Source: Finegoldia magna ATCC 29328
GTDB lineage: Bacteria; Bacillota; Clostridia; Tissierellales; Peptoniphilaceae
Assembly: GCF_000010185.1 (NCBI RefSeq)
Contig: NC_010376.1
Span: forward strand, 1,683,501-1,747,500
DNA: 64,000 bases
Direction of reading: 5' to 3'
Under the pieces are notes generated by a model. The model was not told the DNA's origin. It searched no databases and saw nothing but the letters and a program-made list of their open reading frames with translations. The position numbers and the translations under genes are program-made. Shown in pieces: positions 53,462 to 62,200 of this stretch; within the stretch, counting starts at the first letter, position 1; the number at the start of each line of letters is the position of its first letter.

Positions 53462-54220
53462 TTATTTTATTATAACTTGAAACGTATCGTGTTCTTTTTT
53501 CATATTTACAATCTTGCAATCCTCGTAATCGTGAGTGTCGATAAATTTGTCCACAATCGTCGGATCTTTTGTGAAATGCATTGGGAACAAAACTTTCGGA
53601 TTGCATTTGTCGACAAATTCATTCACACCCAAATCGTATCTTTCCTTTAATCTCGGATCAACCGGGAAAAATCCAATGTCAACGTGTCCAATCTTGTCGA
53701 TTTCCTTGGAGAAATCTTGTTGCATCTTTTGTTTTTCCTCTTCGGTGTCTTCTTCCCACACCCAATTGTTCAAATCTCCTGCGAAGAAAAATTTCAAATG
53801 GTTTGCTTCAAAATACACGCTAATTCCCATATCAGTCGAACCAAGAGCTGTAAAATCAACTCCGTAGACAGATGTCGATTCACCAACTTCAAGCTTAATA
53901 ACCTTCTTATCGAAATGCTTTTTCAATTCTTCTATATTATCTTGTCCCAAAAACACAACATTGTCTTTCGTATCATAATCAAAAACCTCTTCGTAAACAT
54001 CCTCGCTGACAATGTATGTAATGTCACTCGCATTTTCATAATCAAAAATACTCTCGTTGTAGTGATCTGCGTGAGAATGAGTCACCACGAAAATCACCTT
54101 CTTATCGTTCACATTTTTTGGCAAAGTTCCTTGAAAATAATCGAAAATAATAATCTTGTCTTCAAACTCCAAAGAAAATGAACTGTGGTATATATATCTA
54201 ATGTTTAATTTGTGTTCCAT
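53462..54220 (-). CDS. MBL-fold metal-dependent hydrolase
   Basis: 252 residues from the ATG at 54220 (GAGGAGG seven bases upstream; an upstream in-frame start has none). The metallo-beta-lactamase motif is THSHADHYN, with later Asp/His ligands (FFAGDLNNW; PMHFTKD). It resembles UlaG-like or RNase-Z-like small hydrolases that hydrolyse phosphoester or lactone bonds. The substrate is not evident. It ends just before the promoter of the pump gene. Confidence 0.83.
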   Translation of the reverse strand: MEHKLNIRYIYHSSFSLEFEDKIIIFDYFQGTLPKNVNDKKVIFVVTHSHADHYNESIFDYENASDITYIVSEDVYEEVFDYDTKDNVVFLGQDNIEELKKHFDKKVIKLEVGESTSVYGVDFTALGSTDMGISVYFEANHLKFFFAGDLNNWVWEEDTEEEKQKMQQDFSKEIDKIGHVDIGFFPVDPRLKERYDLGVNEFVDKCNPKVLFPMHFTKDPTIVDKFIDTHDYEDCKIVNMKKEHDTFQVIIK

Positions 54221-54346
54221 TAAAATTCCTCCTCGTATATATTTACCCATAAACAGACAATTTACGCAAGTAAATATTCGATAAATTTTATAAAACAACA
54301 AATATTTTCACTTGTAGTATAATATTAATAATGAAAGGATGAGTTT

Positions 54347-54817
54347 ATGAAAAAAACTAACGCAATGAGAATACTCGACAAACAAAAAATTGGGTATAAA
54401 TATATAGAATACTCCGTAGGAGACGATGTGAGTGGCGAAAATGTCGCAAGCAAATTAAATGAGGATGAAGCTTACGTGTTCAAAACACTTGTCACAATTT
54501 CCAACACGAATGAAAATTTCGTGTTCGTTGTAGCTGTAAAAGACGAGCTTGACCTCAAAAAGTGTGCGAAAATAGCCGGAGTGAAAAAACTCGAAATGAT
54601 TCATGTAAAAGATTTATTAAAAACTACCGGCTACATTAGAGGTGGTTGTTCTCCTATCGGAATGAAAACAAAATTTAAGACTTTTATCGACGAGAGTTGT
54701 GAAAATAAAGAATATATTTATGTGTCTGGCGGCAAAATCGGTGCGCAAATCAAAATCGCTCCCCAAGATTTGATAAAAATTTGTGATATTACTGTGGCGG
54801 ACCTTAAAAAGGAGTAA
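54347..54817 (+). CDS. ybaK: Cys-tRNA(Pro) deacylase YbaK/EbsC family
   Basis: 156 residues. YbaK/ProX fold: N-terminal TNAMRILDKQKIGYKYIEY, AYVFKTLV (with the conserved Lys), and GYIRGGCSPIGMKTKFKTFIDESC. It hydrolyses Cys wrongly attached to tRNA(Pro). Located two bases before the glutamate-cysteine-ligase-like gene, so a thiol amino acid link between the two is tempting but not proven. AAAGGATGAG precedes the ATG. Confidence 0.9.
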   Translation: MKKTNAMRILDKQKIGYKYIEYSVGDDVSGENVASKLNEDEAYVFKTLVTISNTNENFVFVVAVKDELDLKKCAKIAGVKKLEMIHVKDLLKTTGYIRGGCSPIGMKTKFKTFIDESCENKEYIYVSGGKIGAQIKIAPQDLIKICDITVADLKKE

Positions 54818-54819
54818 AA

Positions 54820-56124
54820 ATGGATTACGAAAAACAGCTTGAAGCTGTAATTAACTACATTAAAAGCGGAGAAAAACTAAAAGAAGATTTCACTATAGGA
54901 ATGGAAATGGAACATTTCATCGTAGACAAGGATACTTTGAAGACTGTGTCGTATTTCGGTGATAATGGAGTAGGTGCAACTCTCAGAGAACTTCACAATC
55001 ATGGATGTGCAGCTTACAAAGAGGGCGATTACATCCTTGGACTTGAAAATGATGATTTGGCAGTGTCGACAGAACCTGGAAGTCAGTTCGAGGTTGCTTT
55101 GTCATCGAAGTGGAACATCGACGATTTGAAGGATATTTACATCAAAAATATGAGAAAACTTGTCGAAATTTTCGATAAGAAAAACCAAGCTATGGTGACT
55201 TTGGGATATCATCCTGTGACTAAAATCGACGAGATTAAAATCTTGCCTAAGAAAAGATACGATTTTATGTACAAATATTTCAACGAAAGAGGAGACATGG
55301 CTCACAACATGATGAAGGGCACTTGTTCTTTGCAATGTAGCATTGACTATTCATCAGAAAAAGATTTCGTTAGAAAATACAAGATTGCCAACTGTTTGTC
55401 TCCAGTTTTCTACACATTGTTCGACAACGCATATATTTTCGAAGGAGAGCCTTCAAAAAGTCGTAACATGAGAGAAATCATTTGGGAAAACACAGACACT
55501 GACAGATCTGGTATGTATAAGTTTAGCTTCGATGATGATTTGAGCTACAAAAAATACGCCGAACATATTTTGAACACGCCGTTGATTTTCTCAATTGATG
55601 AAAACCACGAGCCTTATTATGTCGGAAAGACAACTTTCAAGGAAGTATTTGAAGATGTGAAGGACACTGGTTTGATTTTCCACGCATTATCAATAGTATT
55701 TCCAGATGTAAGGGCGAAACGATACATTGAAATCCGAATGATGGACGAAATCAAATATCCACTTAATTTCTCAGCAGTAGCCCTAATCAAAGGATTGTTC
55801 TACGACGAGGTTAATTTGGACAAATTATCAGAGCTATTCAAAAACATGACATATGAAAATTGCATGAAAGCAAAACTAGATGCACGTGAAAAAGGACTGG
55901 ATGCTACATTCATGAATGTAAACATGTTAGAGTTTTGCAAAATGCTTGTGGATATGGCAAAAAATGGACTTCCTGCAAATGAAATCGGATATTTAATTCC
56001 ACTAGAAGAAATGTTGGAAAAAGGAATGAATCCAAGAGATCAGTTCGAGAAAATTTACAAGGAAAAAGGGCTTCGTGAAGCTGTAGTTGCAAATGAATTA
56101 AAATTGGAGGATTTAGATGTATAA
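54820..56124 (+). CDS. Glutamate-cysteine ligase-like enzyme (GCS2 family)
   Basis: 434 residues. The glutamine-synthetase-like GCS2 fold shows the metal ligands GMEMEHFIVD (E-x-E), EPGSQFEVALS, and the later HALSIVFPDVRAKRYIEIRMMD with RYIEIR substrate contact. It would join Glu (gamma) to Cys or another amine using ATP. The usual GshB partner is replaced by the ATP-grasp gene that follows. Overlaps that gene by 8 bp. GGAG precedes the ATG. Confidence 0.87.
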   Translation: MDYEKQLEAVINYIKSGEKLKEDFTIGMEMEHFIVDKDTLKTVSYFGDNGVGATLRELHNHGCAAYKEGDYILGLENDDLAVSTEPGSQFEVALSSKWNIDDLKDIYIKNMRKLVEIFDKKNQAMVTLGYHPVTKIDEIKILPKKRYDFMYKYFNERGDMAHNMMKGTCSLQCSIDYSSEKDFVRKYKIANCLSPVFYTLFDNAYIFEGEPSKSRNMREIIWENTDTDRSGMYKFSFDDDLSYKKYAEHILNTPLIFSIDENHEPYYVGKTTFKEVFEDVKDTGLIFHALSIVFPDVRAKRYIEIRMMDEIKYPLNFSAVALIKGLFYDEVNLDKLSELFKNMTYENCMKAKLDAREKGLDATFMNVNMLEFCKMLVDMAKNGLPANEIGYLIPLEEMLEKGMNPRDQFEKIYKEKGLREAVVANELKLEDLDV

Positions 56125-57427
56125 TGACGAATATTCATTAGAATTATATAAAATAGTACGAGAAGACGAGGACATGTATTACAGGGATTTCGTGGATTTT
56201 ATCGCCAAAACAAAAGTGTCAAAGGCGATTTATCACGGAGAACCAATCCCTATGACTTACCAAGGTCTTTTCTACAACAAAAGGAATCGCTCAGATTTTG
56301 TCTACATTTCAAATATTTTGATGAGCATTACTGATAAAATCACCGAAGAATTTGTGAAAAATCCTGAATATCGTAAAATATTCCAATTGGATCCAACAAT
56401 TGAAGAGCTAGTGCTTCACGATCCAGGATACGATGTGCCAGTTCCGATTTGTCGCTACGATGTGTTCTACGACGGAGTAAACTACATGCTTTGTGAACTC
56501 AACACTGACGGATCATCTGCGATGAACGAAGACAACACACTAGGACAACTTCTTCTTCAAACAAAAGCTATGCAAAAATTCATGGAAAAACACTCAGTCG
56601 AAAATATCGACATGTTCACTCCATGGGTTTGGGAAACGGCTGATATGTACAAGAAATACGTATCCGATAAGAAACCAAACATTGCAATCGTGGATAATTT
56701 GGAAGTGGGAACTCCAAACGAATTTGACGAATTCAAAAGAGTCTACGAAGAAAATGGATTCAACTGCGAAATCATCGACATCAGAGATTTGGAATACAAA
56801 GACGGCAAATTGTGCCACGGAGATTATGTGATAGATTTGGTTTACAGAAGAATCGTGACATTAGAATTGTTAAAAATAAAAGATGAAATCAAACCATTCT
56901 TGGATGCGTACATGGACAATGCATTCTTCATGGTAGGATCGTTCAGGTCACAATTGATGCACTCCAAGCTTATATTTGAAATCTTCAGGGACGAACAAAC
57001 ACAAGCGCTACTTAACACTGAAGAAAAGAAATTCATCGACGAACACGTTCCATTTACGAAAAAAATCGAAGAACGTGACGCTTACGAAATCATAATGAAC
57101 AAGGATAAATACATCTTCAAACCAATTGACGGCTACGCTTCACTTGGAATATACGTTGGCCGCGAAATGAGAGAAGATGATTTGAAAGAAAAACTTCCGG
57201 AATTTATCTGCACAGGCTACGTCTTCCAAGAATATTACGATATGAATAAGTGCGAATTCTTAGAATTCGAAGAAAAATCTCCTGTACTCAACAAATTCAC
57301 ACAAGTCGTGGGACTTTTCATCTACAACAAACACTTCATCGCCCCTTACACACGAATCGGAAAAGATAACGTCGTAAGCGGCGCCAGAAAATATTATACA
57401 GCACCTAACTTGTTCATAAATGAGTAA
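56117..57427 (+). CDS. ATP-grasp ligase, glutathionylspermidine-synthase-like
   Basis: 436 residues. The C-terminal ATP-grasp half has KDKYIFKPIDGYASLGIYVGRE and TGYVFQEYYD, and the N-terminal half has CELNTDGSSAMNEDNTLG, where family members place a substrate-binding Asn/Asp. It resembles the glutathionylspermidine synthase C-terminal domain family (PF03738-like). It should attach an amine or amino acid to a carboxyl-activated peptide, probably the product of the upstream ligase. GGAGG lies just before the ATG inside that gene. A terminator follows. Confidence 0.83.
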   Translation: MYNDEYSLELYKIVREDEDMYYRDFVDFIAKTKVSKAIYHGEPIPMTYQGLFYNKRNRSDFVYISNILMSITDKITEEFVKNPEYRKIFQLDPTIEELVLHDPGYDVPVPICRYDVFYDGVNYMLCELNTDGSSAMNEDNTLGQLLLQTKAMQKFMEKHSVENIDMFTPWVWETADMYKKYVSDKKPNIAIVDNLEVGTPNEFDEFKRVYEENGFNCEIIDIRDLEYKDGKLCHGDYVIDLVYRRIVTLELLKIKDEIKPFLDAYMDNAFFMVGSFRSQLMHSKLIFEIFRDEQTQALLNTEEKKFIDEHVPFTKKIEERDAYEIIMNKDKYIFKPIDGYASLGIYVGREMREDDLKEKLPEFICTGYVFQEYYDMNKCEFLEFEEKSPVLNKFTQVVGLFIYNKHFIAPYTRIGKDNVVSGARKYYTAPNLFINE

Positions 57428-57455
57428 TTAAAAGCCACATTGTGTGGCTTTTTTT
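57428..57455 (+). terminator. Terminator of the ybaK-ligase operon
   Basis: AAAAGCCACA (57430-57439) / TGTGGCTTTT (57443-57452), then Ts. The same 24-base sequence recurs at 58703. Confidence 0.88.
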
Positions 57456-57484
57456 GGTGTGTGAAAATGATTCTTTAATTTTTG

Positions 57485-57536
57485 CAAATAAAAAAGTTAT
57501 TTGTAGAATTAAAGCTCGTACTACAAATAACTTTTT
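57485..57536 (-). terminator. Terminator of the relE-type toxin gene
   Basis: A perfect 16-bp stem AAAAAGTTATTTGTAG (57491-57506) / CTACAAATAACTTTTT (57521-57536) with T-run on the minus strand, one base after the stop. Confidence 0.88.
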
Positions 57537-57797
57537 TCAACATTTATATATATTTTTCCTATGATCGACTTCTACAACGCAGATTATTAATTTATCGTCA
57601 TCAATCTCGCAAATAATTCTGTAGTTCGACACTCTGTATCGCCAAAATCCTCTCAAATTGGCTGACAACGCCTTACCTCTTGCACGTGGCTCTTCTAATT
57701 GACCTACTTTCTCCATATAATGAATAATCATTTTTTGAATAGGCTTATCGAGTTTTTTCAAGGATTTTAGTGATTTTTCTGAATAAATAACCCTCAT
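57537..57797 (-). CDS. RelE/StbE-type toxin
   Basis: 86 residues. The RelE/ParE fold is shown by MRVIYSEKSLKSLKKLDKPIQKMIIHY, EEPRARGKALSANLRGFWRYRVSNYRIICEI and the C-terminal VVEVDHRKNIYKC. RelE relatives cut mRNA on the ribosome. It overlaps the antitoxin stop by 4 bp (ATGA). A functional pair with the upstream antitoxin is likely. Confidence 0.9.
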   Translation of the reverse strand: MRVIYSEKSLKSLKKLDKPIQKMIIHYMEKVGQLEEPRARGKALSANLRGFWRYRVSNYRIICEIDDDKLIICVVEVDHRKNIYKC

Positions 57798-58012
57798 ATA
57801 CCCAACTCTTTTTTTACCTCATCATTACTGTAAAATTTCATTTGGTCTTTGTTTAACAGATACTCATTAATTATCTTTTCATCATACTCTTGTTCGATTT
57901 TTTCCAATAATGATTCTCTTGCCCAGTCGGATAAAGTTTTGTTTTTTTCTTTTGAAACATTTGTGAAAAGTTCCTTATCCGATTCGCTCAATCTAATCGT
58001 TATAGTAGCCAT
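57794..58012 (-). CDS. RelB-type (DUF6290) antitoxin
   Basis: 72 residues. The N-terminal ribbon-helix-helix (ATITIRLSESDKELFTNVSKEKNKTLSDWARESLL) binds DNA; the C-terminal tail (KFYSNDEVKKELGI) would embrace the toxin. AAAGGAG precedes the ATG. An operator palindrome covers its promoter region (58028-58050). Confidence 0.88.
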   Translation of the reverse strand: MATITIRLSESDKELFTNVSKEKNKTLSDWARESLLEKIEQEYDEKIINEYLLNKDQMKFYSNDEVKKELGI

Positions 58013-58027
58013 AAAATCACTCCTTTT

Positions 58028-58082
58028 ATTGTGTTACATCGTAACACAATTGTATTATAAATCTTTTACTAAGTCAAGTCTA
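58028..58082 (-). promoter_or_regulatory. Promoter and operator of the relB-relE pair
   Basis: Palindrome ATTGTGTTAC-ATC-GTAACACAAT (58028-58050) sits just downstream of a TATAAT (58054-58059, minus) with TAGACT (58077-58082) 17 bp upstream. The antitoxin probably represses through this site. The promoter overlaps the 3' end of the small Phd-like gene. Confidence 0.75.
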
Positions 58083-58198
58083 CAGCTCACGACACCATAA
58101 TTTTTAGTTGTAACTTTTAGCTGTTCATTTGATTTTATTAATTCATCAATCATTTCGGATAAATTATCCCTGAAATTTTCTGCAGTTGTACTTTTCAT
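58055..58198 (-). CDS. Short Phd/YefM-like antitoxin, 47 residues
   Basis: It starts at the ATG at 58198 and encodes MKSTTAENFRDNLSEMID.. then ..LKVTTKNYGVVSCRLDL.., which fits the N-terminal Phd pattern (xxRxNLSExxDEV...VxVTxxxxPVAxLxSL). Phd antitoxins have 60-90 residues, so the C-terminal toxin-binding tail is missing. A candidate promoter is TTGTAT..TAATAA upstream. Possibly a truncated antitoxin that retains DNA binding. No Doc or YoeB partner is present. Confidence 0.5.
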   Translation of the reverse strand: MKSTTAENFRDNLSEMIDELIKSNEQLKVTTKNYGVVSCRLDLVKDL

Positions 58199-58250
58199 TG
58201 CCTCAACTCTTTCTATTTTTATTATTTCCTATATTATTCTAATACAATGC

Positions 58251-58279
58251 TGGACTTTTATGCGTATTATGCGTATTAT
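58251..58279 (+). promoter_or_regulatory. Promoter with direct-repeat operator before hicB
   Basis: TGGACT (58251-58256), 17 bp, TATTAT (58274-58279). Two abutting copies of TTATGCGTA (58258-58275) lie in the spacer and -10, a likely binding site for the HicB antitoxin itself. Confidence 0.6.
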
Positions 58280-58301
58280 TAAAGCATAAGGAGGTTAGAC
58301 G

Positions 58302-58679
58302 ATGTTAAAATCATATCCTGCTATTTTTCATAAAGAAGAAGATTCTTATTGGGTGGAATTTCCAGAATTTGGTGGTGGAACTGAAGGAGATAATATCGAA
58401 GAAGCAATGGTGAATGCTCATCAAATGTTGGAAAGCGTGTTGGCTACTTTCATTGATGAAGATCTTCCACTTCCTAAACCAAGTGATATTACAAAAATAA
58501 AAGTCGAAGATGGATTTACGTCAATGATTCAAGTTGATCCCACACCATTTATCAAAAACAACAAAACCATCAGAAAAAATGTTACAGTCCCTGAATGGTT
58601 GGTTAGACTTTGTGATCGTCAAAATATCAATTATTCCGAAGTTTTGACCACAGCTCTTGAAAAGAAAATCAACGCATAA
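58302..58679 (+). CDS. HicB-family antitoxin without HicA
   Basis: 125 residues. The N-terminal HicB domain reads YPAIFHKEEDSYWVEFPEFGGGTEGDNIEEAMVNAHQMLESVL; the C-terminal helix part (VPEWLVRLCDRQNINYSEVLTTALEKKI) is RHH-like and would bind DNA. A HicA toxin usually precedes or follows; none is found in either gap. AAGGAGG precedes the ATG. Confidence 0.85.
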   Translation: MLKSYPAIFHKEEDSYWVEFPEFGGGTEGDNIEEAMVNAHQMLESVLATFIDEDLPLPKPSDITKIKVEDGFTSMIQVDPTPFIKNNKTIRKNVTVPEWLVRLCDRQNINYSEVLTTALEKKINA

Positions 58680-58700
58680 TTTTGTAAATATTTTTATTTC

Positions 58701-58727
58701 CCAAGCCACATTGTGTGGCTTTTTTTG
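58701..58727 (+). terminator. Terminator after hicB
   Basis: AAGCCACA (58703-58710) / TGTGGCTT (58714-58721), then Ts. Identical over 24 bases to the terminator at 57430. Confidence 0.85.
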
Positions 58728-58820
58728 TGTGTGATTTTCCCTGTGTTTCTGTTTAGATTTTTGTGCTTTTATGATAATATTAAAGGTAAAGAAATTTTTT
58801 AATGATGATGAGAGGTCAGT

Positions 58821-59240
58821 ATGAGAAAATCTTGGAATGAATATTTTATGGATTTGGCATTGAATGTTGCGACACGAAGCACTTGTGACAGGGCATTTGT
58901 CGGTTGTGTGTTGGTGAATTCTGACAACAGGATTGTATCGACAGGTTACAATGGTGCTATTAGTGGCAATCCTCACTGCGACGAGGTTGGTCACACTTTG
59001 CGTGACGGACATTGTATTGCTACGATTCACGCAGAGATGAATGCTTTGTTGTATTGTGCGAAAGAAGGAATTGCTGTGAAGGGTTGTATTTGTTATGTGA
59101 CTCATTTTCCTTGTTTGAACTGCACGAAATCTTTAATTCAAGCTGGAATTAGCAAGATTTATTATCACGAGGCTTATCGTGTAGATGATTATGCGATTGA
59201 ATTGTTAGACCGAAATAATATTGAATATGTCCAAATTTAA
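58821..59240 (+). CDS. dCMP deaminase (ComEB-like)
   Basis: 139 residues. Zinc site HAEMNALLY (His and catalytic Glu) and PCLNCTKSLI (two Cys ligands). The N-terminal FVGCVLVNSDNRIVSTGYNGAISGNPHCDE is typical of dCMP deaminases that make dUMP for thymidylate. GAGAGGTC precedes the ATG. Eleven bases before pyc, so probably cotranscribed. Confidence 0.9.
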   Translation: MRKSWNEYFMDLALNVATRSTCDRAFVGCVLVNSDNRIVSTGYNGAISGNPHCDEVGHTLRDGHCIATIHAEMNALLYCAKEGIAVKGCICYVTHFPCLNCTKSLIQAGISKIYYHEAYRVDDYAIELLDRNNIEYVQI

Positions 59241-59251
59241 AGAGGTGTAAT

Positions 59252-62200
59252 ATGGATAAAATAAAAAAACTTCTTGTGGCAAACCGTGGCGAAATTGCTA
59301 TAAGAATTTTCAGAGCTTGTAGTGAGCTTGGAATAAGAAGCGTTGCGATTTACAGCGAAGAGGACAAGACTTCCCTTTTCAGAACAAAGGCTGACGAATC
59401 GTATTTGATAAAAGATGCGGCATCACCTTTGTCGAGTTATTTAGATATCGAAAAAATCATTGCGATTGCAAAATCCAAACACTGCGATGCGATTCATCCG
59501 GGTTATGGATTTTTGAGTGAAAATGCAGAATTTGCGAGACGTTGCAGGGAAAACGGAATTATTTTCGTGGGTCCTGACGAATCCGTTCTACATAGTTTAG
59601 GTGACAAGGTCCAATCGAAGTTAGTTGCCAAGAAAGCCGGCGTACAAACTATCGAGGGCGTGGAGACTCCTATCAGAAATAAAAATGAAGCATTGGAAAT
59701 CGCAAACCAAATCGGCTATCCAGTTATGGTAAAAGCTTGTGCTGGTGGTGGCGGACGTGGAATGAGAATTGTCGAAAAAGAATCTGATTTGATGAGTTCT
59801 TTCGTCAGCGCGCAAAACGAATCCAAGAAGGCTTTCGGATCAGACGATATGTTTATCGAAAAATACATCCGCAACCCAAAACACATTGAGGTGCAAATCA
59901 TAGCCGACAATCACGGAAATATTCTTCACTTATACGAGAGGGATTGTTCCATTCAAAGACGTCACCAAAAAGTTGTTGAATTTGCTCCTGCATTTTCGAT
60001 TTCAGAAAAGACAAAAAACGAACTTCACAACGATGCCATCAAAATCTGCAAGGAAGTTGGCTACACAAACGCCGGTACTGTGGAATTTTTGGTGGACGAA
60101 GATGAAAACCACTATTTTATCGAAGTAAACCCAAGAGTTCAAGTAGAACACACAGTTAGTGAGCTTATCACTGGAATTGATATCGTTCAAACTCAAATTC
60201 TGATTGCAGACGGCAAAAGTTTTGATTCTGATGAGATAGGAATTTATTCACAAGACGATATCCACACAAATGGTTACGCAATCCAATGCCGTATTACGAC
60301 AGAAGATCCTGCGAATAATTTCATGCCTGACACAGGTAAGATTGATTTGTATCGTACAAGTTCCGGATTCGGCGTGAGACTTGACGGTGGCAATGGATTC
60401 ACAGGCTCAGTAATCACACCATATTACGATTCGCTTTTGGTTAAAATCACTGCCTTCTCCAGAACATTCAACGACACAATCAACAAAGCAATCCGTGCTT
60501 TGAGAGAAACGAAAATCAGCGGCGTGAAGACAAATATCGGCTTCATCATCAATGTTCTAAACACAGAAGAATTCCACAAGGGAACTTGTGACACGGGATT
60601 TATCTCCAAAAACCCTGAACTTTTCGACATCAAACCATCAACTGATAAAGAGCTTAAAGTGTTGAATTTCATCAGTGAACGCTCCATTAATAACGACAAA
60701 AAAGATTACAACATTCCACAAATACCAGAATTTACCAAGACAAATTCTACAGGAACCAAAGATATTTTCGAAGAAAAAGGCGCCAAGGGACTTAGCGATT
60801 GGATTTTGAACCAAGATAAACTTCTAATCACTGATACTACACTAAGAGATGCGCACCAATCATTGATGGCGACACGAATGAGAACAAGAGATATGCTTCC
60901 TATCGCAGAAGCTACCAATGAATTGATGAAGGACTTGTTCAGTTTGGAAATGTGGGGTGGCGCAACATTTGACGTAAGCTACAGATTTCTGAAGGAAGAT
61001 CCTTGGATTAGACTACAAGAACTTCGCAAAAGAATTCCAAACATTTTATTCCAAATGTTACTTCGTGGAAACAACACCGTAGGATACAAAAATTACCCAG
61101 ATAATGTCGTGGTTAAATTTGTACAAAAAGCCGCAGAAAACGGAATCGACGTGTTCAGAGTATTCGATTCGCTAAACTACATCGACGGAATGAGACTTGC
61201 GTGTGACAGCGTACTTGAACAAGGAAAAATCTTGGAAGCAACGCTTTGCTACACAGGTGACATTTTGGACGAAACAAGAGACAAATACTCACTAGAATAT
61301 TACGTGAAAAAAGCAAAGGAACTAGAATCCATCGGCGCAAATATTATCGCAATCAAAGACATGAGCGCACTCTTAAAACCATACGCCGCAACGAAGCTAA
61401 TTTCAGCATTGAAAAACGAAATTTCTGTTCCGATTCATTTGCACACACACGACACCACAGGAAACGGAGTCGCTACAATAATCAACGCTTGTGAATCTGG
61501 AGTTGACATAGTTGACACTTGCTTCAACTCAATGAGTTCACTCACAAGTCAACCTGCACTCAACTCAGTCGTAGCAGCTCTTGAAAACACTCCACGTCAA
61601 ACGGGAATCAGCCTTTCGAACTGTGACAAAATCAGCAACTACTACAAAGACGTTCGCTCATACTACTCACAATTTGAGAGCGATTTGAAAAGTGGTACAA
61701 CAGAAATTTATCGCTACGAAATTCCTGGAGGACAATATTCCAACCTCAAACCACAAGTAGAATCGTTCGGACTTGGAGAAAAATTCGACGAAGTAAAATT
61801 AATGTACAAAAAAGTCAACGACATGCTAGGTGACATCATCAAAGTTACACCATCATCCAAAATGGTCGGAGACATGGCTATATTCATGGTGGCAAATGGA
61901 CTCACTCCAGAAAATATATACGAAAAAGGCAAAAACCTCGACTACCCAGACTCTGTAATATCATTTTTCAAAGGAATGATGGGACAACCTGAACGTGGAT
62001 TCAACGAAAAATTACAAAAAATCGTACTAAAAGATGAAAAGCCAATCACAAAAAGAGCTGGACTTTACATCGACCCATTTGATTTTGAAAAAGACAAAAA
62101 AGATTTAGAAGACAAATACAAAATGGAATTCGACGAAAAAGACATCATCTCACACGCACTTTATCCAAAAGTATTCGAAGAATACATTGACTACAGAAAA

